Shown here: positions 12,086 to 24,068 of the stretch, one piece after another
Numbering within the stretch: the first letter of the stretch is position 1
Layout of the letters: each line of letters starts with the position of its first letter
DNA from: Labia minor
Lineage: Eukaryota; Arthropoda; Insecta; Dermaptera; Spongiphoridae
Direction of reading: 5' to 3'
DNA length: 64,000 bases
Assembly: GCA_963082975.1 (NCBI GenBank)
Contig: OY720348.1
Span: 16,550,078-16,614,077 of the forward strand
Translations under genes and position numbers: made by a program
Notes under the pieces: generated by a model
Databases searched by the model: none
What the model was told of the DNA's origin: nothing
What the model saw: only the letters and a program-made list of their open reading frames with translations

Positions 12086-12470
12086 TTTACAATTTTTGAA
12101 ATATTAAACCGCTCGAAAGATTTTCTTGAAATTCACACCATAGATAATTGTTATAAAGAAAAATCGATCTGTATTGGTTTCAGTCTCTGAAAAAATCATC
12201 TATATTAGTTTTTTCTTAATTTAAAATAGGAAATTGAAATGATGTAAGCAACTACGTCTGACTGCGCTTCCTTCAATATAAAATATTATAAATATAAATA
12301 TAATCAAATTACGAAATATATATTATTTTATATCCACAGGCTATACTTTTCTGTCTTTCGCGCATTAATACGTACTTTTAAGGGCTGTATGTTTTATGAC
12401 TATTTTTTTTTAATTTATGTTCTTTTTAAATTATTTGAACGGCGGTTTAGTGAACCAGGTACTATATATA
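12086..12470 (+). mobile_element. Family D repeat, near-complete copy
   Basis: Contains TTTTTGAAATATTAAACCGC, AATCGATCTGTATTGGTTTC, AGTTTTTTCTTAATTTAAAA, ATTATAAATATAAATA, AAGGGCTGTATGTTTTATGA and the end GTGAACCAGGTACTA, collinear with the copies at 38588 and 59217. The left terminus lies in TA microsatellite sequence. No protein frame. Confidence 0.7.
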
Positions 12471-14225
12471 CTAAATAAGAATAATATATATTATATATAA
12501 TATTATATTATTATATTATGTAATAAGTGTTGTATTATGGGAGAAAACTTCGTGACATTGGTAGGCAAGAAACAAACAGGAGACTGGTATGTTTCTGTAA
12601 AAAATTTACCGATTTTTTGAATTTCAAGAGATTTCCTCTAAACTTCATTAAGTCTTATCAATTTTAAAATTATTTCCAAGTATTTTAAAAATTCATTGCC
12701 TCTCCTTATCTCCAACAAGGTCCCATTACCAATATTCTGCGATTTTGCCTACCAAAACTACCGAATGTAAATTTAAATAGTACTTTCTCTTATATAATCA
12801 TTTTACTTTTCTAAACAAATAAAAAAATTTATTTATTTATTTATTTCATTGGCAATTTATTTCAATTTTTATTACATTTACTTTATGGGTTTAGACCAGC
12901 AATACACTAACCGCCCCCCTCCCACAAGCAAATCGGATAAATCAATGTAATGCCATAATCGAGTTAATTGATAGTCGTAATTTGTAATAATAATATACCT
13001 ATATATTTTTTTTTTGTATTAAATGCTTAACAACTTGAAATAATAATTAAAAGAGATTAACGCTCATAATAACTCTATAAGGCCCTTAATTCCCCATTTG
13101 AAAAATGATAAATGCGTTTGCAATTTTCGTATTGAATTCATTTTTAAATATTATTTTTATTTCAGTTTGTTTTTTACTAAATTTCTTCCAATAACAATTA
13201 TTATTATTATATGATAATAATTTTGTATTTTTTTTCTTTTATTATTATATTCTTTATTTTATTATTATACTAGACGAACCCGTTCCAAACGGTGTTTGCA
13301 ATTTAAATTTAAACAGAATTTGTAGCTAACTTCATAATGTTACCGACATCACATAGTACATAAATACTTACGACAGAAATTATGTAGTTTGATGCTATCT
13401 TATATGGCCACAGTTCGAGTTTATTGTGGCTCAATTAAAAAAATTTAAAGTCATGACACAAAAAAAGGTAACATCTAATGTCATGACAAAAAAAAGGTAA
13501 AATTTTTTTCCTATTTGGCGCCTAAACATTTTCGATTTTTCAATATGACTCTAAGCATCACCCCTGTTATATGTTATTTAAAACTTGGTATGAAATAGTT
13601 AATTATAATCATTTCAATTTGGAAATATTTTATTATACAAGCGGCTACTGTTATCATTTACCTTCATGCTTGGCCGTTCCCATCAATTTTAGTCATATAT
13701 TCTCTTTGATTCATTCAATTTCTAAAAATTATATACGGTAGGATTTAAAAGATCAAGAAAAAAAAAGAAAAAAACAATATCGAAATTTATTCATTTATAA
13801 ATAAAAAAATAAATTTGTGTTTAAAGTTAATTAGAATATTTTTATATATAGACGCGAAGTTGAAGATTCAGTAGGGTTTAGTCATTTCTCAACCCTTTAA
13901 ATAGAGTATTAAAATAAATACATAAATTCATTCATGAAAAATTTGAGTTAAAAATTAATCAGAAAAATTGGGTCATTGAAATGAGTTGAAAACCATTCTA
14001 AACGTCGGTATTTACAAAATTAAATTTCTTAACTTTTCCCCACTTCCCCAAGCTATTCAACCCCGCCCCATCACTCCAACCCCCCCCTCTTCATTCTTTC
14101 TTAATATGATCTCGCTTCTTCAATTCAAAGACCTTCAAAAAAAAATTTATGCTTAATAATAGAAGAACTTGTGGTAAATTCTTTTCATCCACCTACCAAT
14201 CTATCTATCTATCTTTCTATCCAAC

Positions 14226-14257
<32 letters not shown>

Positions 14258-14726
14258 GTATATATATATATATAATAAATTGACGATCCTCTTTTGTTTT
14301 TTCTGTCTAGTTCTTTCTTCCAACCAGAGACCCTTTCATTTTGTTTTATTATATTATTTTCTATAATGAAAAAGAATCTATTAATTCATTTTGTTTTGTT
14401 TCATGAAACAAGATTTCAAAGCATTTATAGATAGATTAGAAAGAATCCTTTTGTTAAATATTAATATAAGATCGTTTTTTAAATAATTTTTCAAAATTTA
14501 TTTTATCAAATATTATCAATTTTTAAAATTAATTTTGTAATTTTTCAATTATACTTCAATTAGTGTTTTTACTAGTCTTTATTTGTAAATAAAAAAGAAA
14601 CTTTATAAAAATCCTTAATTTCATTCTTAAGAAATTTTCTAATAATTCTTATTTTAAAAACCCTTTGCACTCCAAACAATTTTTAACATAACCTAGCAGC
14701 AACTCCGAGTCATTTTTACTATGGGC
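12471..14726. other. AT-rich spacer, no gene seen
   Basis: Mostly anonymous. Points seen: GGTAGGCAA at 12561 with its complement TTGCCTACC near 12747, a possible weak TIR pair; TATACTAGACGAACCCG at 13266; GGCCACAG and TTTATTGTGGCTCAATTAAA at 13406-13440, whose complement recurs at 49168-49215; direct repeats with CATGACA near 13451-13500; TA runs at 14225-14275. No supported gene. Confidence 0.45.
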
Positions 14727-14986
14727 CAATGATTCTCAACCACTGTGCCGCGAGATTATCAAAATGTGCCACCAAATTATTACAAATGTAAAGAGGCTCT
14801 TAAACATTTCCAACTTTTTTTCTAAATTTTTCAATTTGGTTCTAAAAAAAAGGTTAGTTTTTGGGACCACTTTTTTTCAATATGGTAAACTTTTACACTT
14901 ATCTTTTTCTTTATGTGCCGCCAAATTTTTAAACCGTAAAAAGTGTTCTGCGGTAAAAAAAATAAGGTTGAGAATCTCTCTCACTG
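14727..14986. mobile_element. hAT-type MITE with 8-bp duplication
   Basis: Begins CAATGATTCTCAACCACTG and ends GGTTGAGAATCTCTCTCACTG, a slightly expanded copy of the CAGTGATTCTCAACC terminus shared with the copies at 24757, 27455 and 58877. Flanks are CTATGGGC (14719-14726) and CTATGGGA (14987-14994), an 8-bp duplication with one change. The 86-residue frame across it is not a transposase. Confidence 0.88.
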
Positions 14987-14994
14987 CTATGGGA

Positions 14995-15745
14995 TATCAC
15001 CAGGGGCGGGGGGGGGACACATAAATGGGAAAGTTGAAACTGAGTTTTACTAAGTTGTGGTGTCTGAGCTGCTAAGAGGCGCTGCAGACGCCCAACCGAT
15101 AACTTTATAGCCAACCATTTGTGTTCTTGGATTTAACTAAAAAAATTATAAATATTAACTAAAGAAATTAAAATATTTATAAATTTTCTTTATATTTTTT
15201 TTTTTGACTAATTGAACTAATTATAAATAATAATTTTAGTAGAAATTTCATTTATAAAAATACAATTCAACGGATGAAATCAATAATAACTTTGGTATTG
15301 ATATAATGTTATGTTCTTTATCCGTAGTAACATGCCAATCAATTAATTAACGTTTAATTCATTTTTTTTTATTTAATTCTTCTTTATTATTTCATAATTT
15401 TAAATAAATATATTTGATCTCAAAACCTACAAAAATAAATTATATACTTGTAAATAAATAATATATAAATATATAAATAAAAAGGTTGAAAAAGAGAAAT
15501 TGATATTGAATTGGGTAGTTCAAATATCTCTTAAACGCATGTTGAAATATTATACAATATCACACCCTCTGTTTCTGTATTTAAATACATATATAATATA
15601 AATTGCTCTCGTCCTTGAGGAAGTAAATGACTGCTGCACTTTCAATATCTTATTTAAAATGATGATCAAAACGCCTTTGGAAACGCGCCGCTTTGCTATC
15701 TAAACCAGCCACCGTTTCCTTTCAATTCAAAACAGTTTGTTATTA

Positions 15746-15789
<44 letters not shown>

Positions 15790-16780
15790 GAAGGAGAGAC
15801 ATGAAGGACTTTTACTTAAGTGGAAGATGGAAAGATGAACGAGGGGAGGGGCCGAAGAAATGAGAAAATTATTTGTTTCTACGCTCTACTGGTCTTGAGA
15901 CTCCATGTTCTGAAAATTATATTACTATATTATTTCCATTATTTTTAATCACAATGATTATATTAATTTGCACCTAATAAGAGGAGACTGGTTCCTTTTG
16001 AAAACTTTAATGGCTCCTCTTCCCGAGACAAATATATCAACTCCTTAATGAATAATTAGATCTTATTACTTTTGAAATTGTTTAAAATTCATAAATAGTC
16101 ATTTATGGGAAAAGAGCAATTGGGGTAGAAGGAAAGGGTTTTTGAAATGATGAACTTAGCTGTTAGTCGTCTTGATTGTACAACAAACGTCTCTTTGTTG
16201 AATTGACAAAGTAGAATTACTTTGGAAGGTGTTAATCCTTTACTTAGTCGACCCTCCCAGTCAATTATCCCATTTAAATCCAATTGTGCAGCAAACTCAG
16301 CCAAGAATCGCTAAACCTTCTCCCTCGGCCCGCCATCTCTCTCTCTCTCTCTCTCTTACGTCGGTTTTCCTAAGCGCCCCTCAATTTTCCCCAAGCAGCG
16401 TATTAAGCAAATGGAAGAACTTCCTTCGAGACAATTTCACGATCCCGAAAACCTCCCATCGTTTCACTGTCTTCCATATTGTAATACTATTCCATGCTAA
16501 TCATAATCCATCCGCCCCTTCCTGCGATTCGCAATCTCGAGCATCAAACTCAATTAATAACATCAACGATACTGATATATATAATCAATCTGAAAACTTT
16601 AAAAAAAAAAACGCTCACACGGATTTTGCTCTAATTAAAAATAAATCTCGTTCAATCAAAATGTAAATTTGGATTATAGATATGTGTTTCAAAAATTCGT
16701 TTGTATAGTTTACTATTTGATTAATGGCGATTGGTAAACCGACTGGCTAATATTATACTCAGAATGTCCAATAAAAAAAA
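14995..16780. other. Spacer with simple repeats, no supported gene
   Basis: Holds a TA run at 15748-15786, a TC run at about 16330-16356 and ordinary AT-rich DNA. The 145-residue plus frame at 16229-16666 is rich in Ser and Pro, crosses the TC microsatellite and shows no domain, so I do not call it a gene. Confidence 0.45.
15748..15786. repeat. TA microsatellite
   Basis: A pure TA run of about 39 bases. Confidence 0.95.
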
Positions 16781-17430
16781 ATGAGATGTGGCCAGGCACA
16801 GAACCGACCGTCGATTCGAAATAAATTAATTTCCAAACAACATTTTATATATATATATATTTAAGTATAAAAAAAAATATTCTAAAAACTTGAAATAAAA
16901 TGTCCAAATTATATTATTTTGGTTTTTATTTTTAGTTTAATTACTTAATTATTAATTACAACTATATTTTAAGAGAAATATTTTCCGACAATGAATATAA
17001 AATTAATACTTTGTAAACTACCACTTACATATACACCAAAAGTTAATGAATTCATGCTACTGATGCATTAAGTAAATATACCAAATTTTATCAAAATCCG
17101 TTGAGCCGTTCAATACACGCCTATAAGGACAGACGGACAGATATCATGCTAAAAATACTGTTTTCTGTTAACAAAATTGTAAACTACCACTTACATATAC
17201 ACCAAAAGTTAATGAATTCATGCTATTGATGCATTAAGTAAATATACCAAATTTTATCAAAATCCTTTGAGCCGTTCAATAACACGTCTATACGGACAGA
17301 CGGACAGATATCATGCTAAAAATACTGTTTTCTGTTAACAAAATGCATGATTCGTGGAGATATGTAAAAATCTCCACATGTGCAATTGGGTGAGAAAACG
17401 ATACACCTTCCCTTTCTATCGTCGTTGGGT
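16781..17430 (+). mobile_element. Family B repeat with internal tandem duplication
   Basis: Starts GATGTGGCCAGGCACAGAACC and ends TCTATCGTCGTTGGGTAAA, like the copies at 10528 and 23093. The central segment is duplicated in tandem: 17013-17178 and 17179-17343 share almost every base, each with ACCACTTACATATACACCAA, a GGACAGACGGACAGA core and TCTGTTAACAAAA. The 5' part is shortened relative to copy 1. Confidence 0.8.
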
Positions 17431-17540
17431 AAAAAAACAAACACAAAAACAAATATGCATTTTCAGATATAAAACGTATACTTAAAAAGAGGTAATTTTG
17501 AATTAAAACAATAATGATGATTTTAAATTAATTAAGTTGT

Positions 17541-17849
17541 TTGTGCTTTATGCGCATTTCAATAGGTACAACATCATCAGAAAGCTTTCTATTTGAGGAA
17601 AAAAATGAATGTATAACTTCCGAAATGCTTTCTGTAAGCAAACAGTTGAACAAATTTTCAGGTTTAAAAGTAAAACAAAAAATGTCACCGTGGTTATATC
17701 TATTGACTTCACGGTTTAATTTGTGTATGACTCTAAATATTGGAATTGAAAAATTATTTCCTAAAGATACTCTTACTCATTCAATTGTAAATTATATTTC
17801 TGGCTATTTTTTTATTCCCTCGACTGATCGACCTGTGTGTTTCAGATAA
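17541..17849 (+). CDS. Unrecognised 102-residue open frame
   Basis: This frame of 102 residues is not built from simple repeats and has a mixed, protein-like composition (for example SFLFEEKNECITSEMLSVSK and TLNIGIEKLFPKDTLTH). I do not recognise any family, signal peptide or membrane segment. TTTCAATAG just inside the frame at 17560-17568 could be a splice acceptor, in which case the coding part would begin after it. It lies between a family B repeat and a tandem duplication. It may be a decayed transposon exon or chance; confidence is low. Confidence 0.15.
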   Translation: MCFMRISIGTTSSESFLFEEKNECITSEMLSVSKQLNKFSGLKVKQKMSPWLYLLTSRFNLCMTLNIGIEKLFPKDTLTHSIVNYISGYFFIPSTDRPVCFR

Positions 17850-18430
17850 TTTTTCTCATTCAGGGCACAATGGGAGAGTTTCATCAATCTTTGGCCTTCT
17901 TATTATCTTGGTGACGAAGCAAATTTAATGATCTGTTTAGATTTGAGGTGTTTGCGTTATTTTCAATTGAAACAATCAATTAAATTATTCTATTCAATGT
18001 TGAAAACTAAAGCGACAAGAATCGACAACAAAGGGAATAAAGGGTTAATCTAAATAGGAAGAAGGGTGAAGGGAGTGGGGAGAGAAGGTTAGAAACACAG
18101 AATGAAATTGGGGGAAGATAAGAAGAAGCTTAAAAGGGAGAGGAAAGTTTACGTCATCACTGAATTTAAACCACCTTGTATTCTCTAAAAGGATTATCTC
18201 TCATATCAAGATTTTATGAAGATGTAAAAGGACCTGTTTAAATAAGCAATCTTCTTTTTTATGCGAAGATTCCTGTTTCTTAATTTTAAGTTAATTAGGG
18301 TTTTTTTTTCTGCATAACAAAATTTTATTAACTCTACTAAGATGGTTTTTTTTTGTGTCAAAATATTTGGATATTATTTTTATTGATTTGTTTATATTTT
18401 AAGGCTTCTGTACATATATGGTGTACATAT
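17850..18430. other. AT-rich spacer, no gene seen
   Basis: Contains a purine-rich segment (18045-18145) and no supported gene or element ends. Confidence 0.5.
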
Positions 18431-18856
18431 CGAAATACATACTTCATCCCACAACTACAAACACATTAAATAATATTTTTTTTACATTCTGTCAATTTCA
18501 ATATCAATAAATGTTGTAAGAAATATTTACACATAATACTACATAAACATTATTTTCATTTTGTAAGCATCGAATAAACATTTAATTTGGGTTCAAATTG
18601 ATTTATGCTCATTTCGGTTACAGTGAAATCAATTATTTTGGTGTAGGTCGAAATACATACTTCATCCCACAACTACAAACACATTAAATACTAATTTTTT
18701 ACATTCTTTCAATTTCAATATCAATAAATGTTGTAAGAAATATTTACACATAATACTACATAAACATTATTTTCATTTTGTAAGCATCGAATAATCATTT
18801 AATTTGGGTTCAAATTGATTTATGCTCATTTCGGTTACAGTGAAGTCAATTATTTC
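18431..18856. repeat. Tandem direct duplication, ~218-bp unit
   Basis: Unit 1 (18431-18648) and unit 2 (18649-18856) both start CGAAATACATACTTCATCCC and share almost the whole length, ending CAGTGAAATCAATTATTT or CAGTGAAGTCAATTATTT. Only a few substitutions and a small indel separate them, so the duplication is fairly young. No coding content. Confidence 0.93.
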
Positions 18857-19712
18857 AAATTATAAATTATGAGTAAGCAGAACTTGTTGCGATCATAATC
18901 ATTTTTTTTTATCTTTAATTTTATTAAATTACAAAAATTATTGTTTATATATATATATATGTACTAATATGTAGTATATATATACATTATATCTTGATAA
19001 AGATTAAATAAATAATCAATCAAAAACGGAAACAGCTGATGATGTTTAGCTTCAGGGTATTAAAACGCTACTCCTTGTTTTGTTAATGTATTATAATTTA
19101 TTTGTTTTATTATCAGACTAGATGAATTAATAATTTTTCAAATTTATTTCAGTGTGATTTAAATTATTATAAGTATCAAAATATTTTATTATAAGATTGG
19201 ATTTATTGATGAATTATTGATTGTTTAGAGATATATAGTCTATAATAAATGAAAAATGAATGAATCTGAATTTAATAAATTGTAGTTATCTGAATGATAG
19301 GTGGTTTGGAATTAAATATAATTTGTGGGTTATATAGAAAATGGAATAATTCTCTCAAGTAGCGGTGGAAGAATCTATCATTAGATATAATCTGGAGGAA
19401 GTAGTTGAGTTCAGGAAGTTGTCCAAACGGAAAAGTGTATCTCGTGGAGGTTTTATTATTATAAGCCCTATCTGCCAAAAGAACATAGGATTGGTTTAAA
19501 AATACATGCAGAGTGAATCAAAAAAGATCCGTAAGTAAAATTTAAATGAATTAATAAATATAGGGCAGTGGTCTTCTTTCTTGGAGCGATTAGAATAACA
19601 TGGGATATTCTCAGGCAGATGGAGAAGGATATATTGAGGAATAAATTCACTCACTTCAACCTTAAAAAAAACAAAAAACAGAAGAAATTACGAAGAGGGA
19701 ACCGATTTTTTT
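18857..19712. other. AT-rich spacer, no gene seen
   Basis: TA runs near 18948-18985 and otherwise ordinary AT-rich DNA. The small frames here have no recognisable features. Confidence 0.45.
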
Positions 19713-20068
19713 ACTATCTCGCTAGAGATAGTATTTCGATCACGAAAATTTTCCATGCCGAGATTTTGATGTTTTTATACGTTTTGAAGGTCCCTGGGTC
19801 ATTTTCACTAAGGTTGAGGAAAATATCTGTGGGTGTGTGTGTAGAAAAGATTACGAAAAAACGGTTTGAGCTAGAATAATGAAATTTGGTACACGGGTAT
19901 TATTCAAAATTATTCAAAACACGACTGCAAATCACGCGCTATTACGTGACGTGGTGTCATCAACAAAGAGCCAAACACGCGCTGGTTTAATAAATATTAT
20001 TTATTAATTTTAATTTAAATATAATATATGTGTTAATTAATCCAATTCAAATTTGCGAGATAGTCGAT
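19713..20068 (-). mobile_element. Family A repeat with internal deletion
   Basis: On the minus strand the 5' end lies near 20068 (complement reads GCGAGATAGTCG) and the 3' hairpin ACTATCTCgctaGAGATAGT at 19713-19732 is perfect. The TG microsatellite is at 19833-19841. The middle section between ATTATTCAAAATT and CACGCG is missing relative to the copy at 48390, leaving about 356 bp. Confidence 0.85.
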
Positions 20069-20467
20069 TGTAAACATTCAAGATTTTTTGGAATTACGGT
20101 TATATTAGGTTAGTATATTTCTTATCTATTCTATTTATCTTTGAGGCGCAACAAAACTCGAAATTTCTTTGCCATACCAACCACTTTCCTTCAACCATTC
20201 AAGTCCTGAACCTGTCCCATCCAATTCTCTCACCTTTACCTTTACTGCGCTACTCCGCTGTTTGCCTACATGTTGTTTCTCAATTTTGATTTCCTTATAA
20301 ACAAACTTTCCACTTCCATTCAAGTCAGTTGTTATAATAATAACATTTTAAATTTCAATTCTTAAATCATTTGGCCTGTTGCAGTTATTTTTTTTTTATT
20401 ATTATTATATTTATTCTAAATTATTTATTACTGATTTTATTTTAGTTTATTTAATGATAAATTACAT

Positions 20468-20536
20468 AAACTCGGCGAGATTCGATCCATAGACCCCAAC
20501 TTAACCATATCATGACTATAACTACATGGTTATAGT
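20468..20536 (-). other. tRNA-like relic
   Basis: The minus strand reads GGATCGAATCTCGCCGAG, resembling a tRNA T-loop/B box, preceded by plausible D- and anticodon-arm spacing. The acceptor stem and arms do not pair well, so it is at best a tRNA pseudogene or SINE head. Confidence 0.25.
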
Positions 20537-20623
20537 ATTTTGTTAATTTTTAAATTTATTTATTTTTTAATACAAAATTGAATATTTTTTTTTATAAAAT
20601 CTATATATATGTTTATTTATATA

Positions 20624-21451
20624 CAGGGTAAACAATTTAACTTGTTGATTTAGAGTAGAGTTGATAAAACAGAATTGGTTATAGTTATTGATTTATTTCT
20701 TTTAGACACTTATTAAAGTTGTCTTAAATATTGTATCGAAAAGGTGACGCCCTCAATTAGGAATGCACTAATTTGCTTGACCCTTCCAACATAGTAACCG
20801 GTATGTTGATCACGGCTTGATGAATATTGTTTTCAAGTTCAGAAAGGGTCCACAATGGACTTAAGATAGCCCCATAAAAAAAATCCAAGGGTCCAAATCG
20901 GACGAAAGCAGTGGCCATTAAATATCGCCTTTCAAAGAGATTAGTCGCCCAGGGAAGTGTTTCCACAAAATCCCCCATTGCAGGTACCGCCTTATGAGCC
21001 GTGACCCCATCCTGCTGGAACCAGACATCATCTAAATCTCTTTCATTAAGATTTAAGAAAAAAAGTTTTAGAGCATGTGCACTAGTAATTTGAATTGCAA
21101 TATCATTTTCCTCAAAAAAATATAAACCAATAATTTCTACTCGCGATAAAACACACCATTCCCTGACACATTTGTAATGAAATGGTCTCTCATGAAGTTC
21201 TCTGGGATTGGCATCACTCCAGTAACGCATATTTTGTTGGTTGTTATGTTGGACAAAATCTGCTAAAGTTTTAAGGATCGAGCATGCTAATGGAGTGCGT
21301 CACCTGTCCGATACAATATTCAAAACAACTTGAAAATAAAATTTCCAAAGTTGTAGAATAAGTGTCTAAAAGAAATAAATCAATAACTATAACCAATTCT
21401 GTTTTATCAACTCTCTACTCTAAATCATCAAGTTAAGTTTCCCCACCTCTG
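20624..21451 (-). mobile_element. Deleted mariner-like element B with ~90-bp TIRs
   Basis: Long inverted termini (20624-20713 and about 21362-21451) share TAGAGTAGAG, ATAAAACAGAATTGGTTATA and TTATTGATTTATTTCTTTTA. TA dinucleotides flank both ends. The interior carries a truncated transposase frame on the minus strand. At 828 bp it is shorter than the 1.2-1.6 kb of autonomous relatives, so it is a deletion derivative that could at most be moved in trans. Confidence 0.88.
20757..21230 (-). pseudogene. Partial mariner-like DDE transposase
   Basis: A 157-residue open frame covering the catalytic half of a Tc1/mariner-type transposase. It begins inside the domain with HYKCVREWCVLSR and contains DLDDVWFQQDGVTAHK; D74 there matches the second catalytic acid. 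It ends with a PLDFF segment at 115-119, which in relatives directly follows the last catalytic Asp (usually in a CDLTPLDFF context). Here that position appears to be Arg111, so the third acid seems lost. The N-terminal DNA-binding domain is absent. The frame is open but cannot be a working enzyme. Similarity is from recall of family motifs, not from a search. Confidence 0.8.
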
Positions 21452-22587
21452 TATATAGGTATACACCTAAATGTCTATTTCATTATCAGTGTAAATGTAA
21501 TTCATTAGGGCGTTCTGGTGTTGTTCTTGTTATTGTAAAAAATTTTTAATTTTATTTTGTTTCTTCTTATTCTTTTTTCTTTTTAATTTTGTTAAATATT
21601 ATTGAATTTCGTGCCTGAGGGACCAATTGCGGGGGAGGCTTTTGCACTTGGCTTTAAGAGCGGCAGAGCAACGTTAACTTCGTTTAGAAGCAGTTTGACA
21701 TGATTTGACAGTTCCATCTGTAAGTAGATTTTCTTGGAATCTTTTGGAACTCCTCTTTTAAGCCTCTCGTTTCATTTTCCATCCCCCTTTCCTGTTTATT
21801 TCATAATCTGTTTTCGCAGTTCCTTCCACTCCATCTTTCATTTGCTTTTAATTCATTATAAAAAAAAACCACCCTTGTTAATACGTAGACGTTCATTCAC
21901 TTTTAGATCGTACCGATTCCAACTTCTTTAGATTCCCCGTTCCCTCAACGATCCCTTCCCCCTCCAATATTCGATGGACTGTGTCTTCCCTTTTTCCTTC
22001 ATTTTACGTTACTCCACTTAACCACTTTGATATTTGCATCTTTGTCTCTCCTCTTCCCAAGATTGTTTCCCTTTTAATACTTAACTAATTCAACGAAATG
22101 TCTTTTAGGTCTCAACAAGAATAAATAAATAAAAATTGGAATTTAATATTTTTAATTCTTCTTCTGTAAAATCAATCAAATATTATTATTTATTGATTAT
22201 TCTAATAATTAATTAATTATATTTATTAAAAATTTATATATGTACTCTTTCATATATATGTATATATAAATAAAAATAAAAATAACGGGTAGTTTCTCTT
22301 TCACAAACACAATAACACTTAACTCCACTTTTAAAAGGTTTTCATATACTTTTTCATTATTATTATTATTATTTATTTATTATTTTTCACTATTCATTGT
22401 TTTTTCTTTTTGTAGTTTTTTATTACTTGAAGTAGGTCAAAATCTAAAAAAAGATCATATTTTATATTTTATTTTGTTTTTAAAATTAACTTAAAAAATT
22501 AAATAAAAAAATATTAAAAAATTACAATTTCAATTAATAATCATGATAAATAATAATAATAATAAAAATAAATTAAATTTTAAAAAA
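21452..22587. other. AT-rich spacer, no gene seen
   Basis: The stretch 21610-22080 is somewhat less AT-rich and pyrimidine-rich but has no convincing frame. The remainder is AT and ATT simple sequence. Confidence 0.45.
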
Positions 22588-23020
22588 ATCTAGATTGTCT
22601 CCAATCAATTATCTCTCAAATTTATCTAATTTTAGATATTATATTTAAATTAAATGTAATTAATTAAATTATAAATTAAAATAATATTTATCAAACAAGC
22701 ACATGTTTGGTTCTTTGTTGATGACACCACGTCACGTGCAGGCGCGTGATTGACAGTCAACGTTTTAAAAAAATTAATTCCAGTACTTTTTTTATAGAAC
22801 CATATTGAAAAAATTAAAAAAAAAAGTCGGAAATGTTTAAGACCCTCTTTACATTTGTAATAATTTGTCGGCACATTTTGATAATCTCGCGACACACAAA
22901 AGTGCCGCGGCATATTGGTTGAGAAAAAAGAGGAAAAAAAAAATGAAAACGTGGTAGGTAATGACCCTCTTCCGAATGAGCTCCATTTCTCAAAATATTG
23001 ACATCGAAAATTTTCGAGAT
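22588..23020 (+). mobile_element. Family A repeat carrying a hAT MITE fragment
   Basis: Diverged 5' end TCTAGATTGTCTCCAATC, then GATGACACCACGTCACGTGC. The middle is replaced at about 22785-22925 by a fragment of the CAGTGATTCTCAACC hAT MITE. Family A resumes with ATGAAAACGTGGTAGGTAAT, and the copy ends at ATCGAAAATTTTCGAGATAAT. The hairpin is damaged and the AC run is missing. Confidence 0.75.
22785..22925 (-). mobile_element. hAT-type MITE fragment
   Basis: Shares CATATTGAAAAAATT, GTCGGAAATGTTTAAGA, ACATTTGTAATAATTTG and GTGCCGCGGCA with the MITEs at 14727 and 58877. It ends at a decayed TTGGTTGAGAAA terminus. The other terminus is missing. Confidence 0.7.
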
Positions 23021-23092
23021 AATAAAAATAAATCAACTAAAAGACTTTTGAAATTTTCAAAGTTCGATATATATATTTTATTTTTACCGACC

Positions 23093-23721
23093 GACGATAG
23101 TAAGGGAGGTATTGTTTTCACACCAAATTTCACATGTGGAGATTTTTACATATCTCCACGAATCATGCATTTTCTAAACAGAAAAAAGTATTTTTAGCAT
23201 GATGTCTGTCCGTCCGTCCGTCTGTCCGTCCGTCCGTCCGTATAGATGTGTACAGCCTGAACGGCTGAACCGATTTTGATGAAATTTGGTATATTTACTT
23301 AATGCATCAGTGGGATGAATTGATCAACTTTTGGTGCAATTCCGGAAACCGGAAGTGGTAGTATTAGCGATCGACGATAGGAAGGAAAGGGTTATTTTCA
23401 CACCAAAGGAGATTTTTTTATATATCACCACGAATCATGCACTTTGTATTGGTTTTATCCTCGAGAAAAATCATATTTATTAGTTTTTTCTTGATTTAAA
23501 ATTATATGACGTCATCCAGCCATTCATGACGTCACAGCCTGGTCTTGCATATATATTATAAATAAAATAAAATTAAAAATGTTTATATTTATTATTTATG
23601 TATCCATATCTGTTTTTTATTACATTAATAGATATATTAAAATTATTTGAAATTGTTTCTGTAGCTGGAAATTAATTTATTTCAAACCGTCGGTCGGTTC
23701 GGACCTGGCCACAGGTCAACT
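23093..23721 (-). mobile_element. Family B repeat, reverse copy
   Basis: This is the reverse complement of the copy at 10528 with close similarity throughout: TTACCGACCGACGATAGTAA at the left, GTCC/GTCT repeats (23205-23239), AATGCATCAGTGGGATGAAT, TGACGTCATCCAGCCATTCA, and GGTCGGTTCGGACCTGGCCA at the right. It is the better preserved partner for building a consensus. Confidence 0.8.
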
Positions 23722-23868
23722 TTTTTTTTTTATTAATTCATTGATTAAAAATTGAATTTGAAATTGTTCATGAATAATATAAAAGAACCATCCATTCTTG
23801 AAATATGAAATATAAGAAATCGATTAATGAAAAAGAAATTGTTTTTTTGTGTTTTGTTTTTTTTTGTT

Positions 23869-24068
23869 NNNNNNNNNNNNNNNNNNNNNNNNNNNNNNNN
23901 NNNNNNNNNNNNNNNNNNNNNNNNNNNNNNNNNNNNNNNNNNNNNNNNNNNNNNNNNNNNNNNNNNNNNNNNNNNNNNNNNNNNNNNNNNNNNNNNNNNN
24001 NNNNNNNNNNNNNNNNNNNNNNNNNNNNNNNNNNNNNNNNNNNNNNNNNNNNNNNNNNNNNNNNNNNN
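23869..24068. other. Assembly gap (200 N)
   Basis: Exactly 200 undetermined bases; the round number suggests a placeholder of unknown true length. Frames that run through it are artefacts. Confidence 1.

Noticed and set aside
12555-12765. A MITE bounded by GGTAGGCAA and TTGCCTACC
   Set aside because: Only about nine bases match, with no target duplication and no second copy in the window.
14764-15024. An 86-residue frame
   Set aside because: It lies almost wholly in a hAT MITE that does not code.
16229-16666. A 145-residue plus-strand frame
   Set aside because: It runs through a TC microsatellite, is low in complexity, lacks any motif and ends in Lys/Asn-rich AT sequence.
18431-18856. A CRISPR-like array
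   Set aside because: There are only two long tandem units with no spacers; this is eukaryotic DNA.
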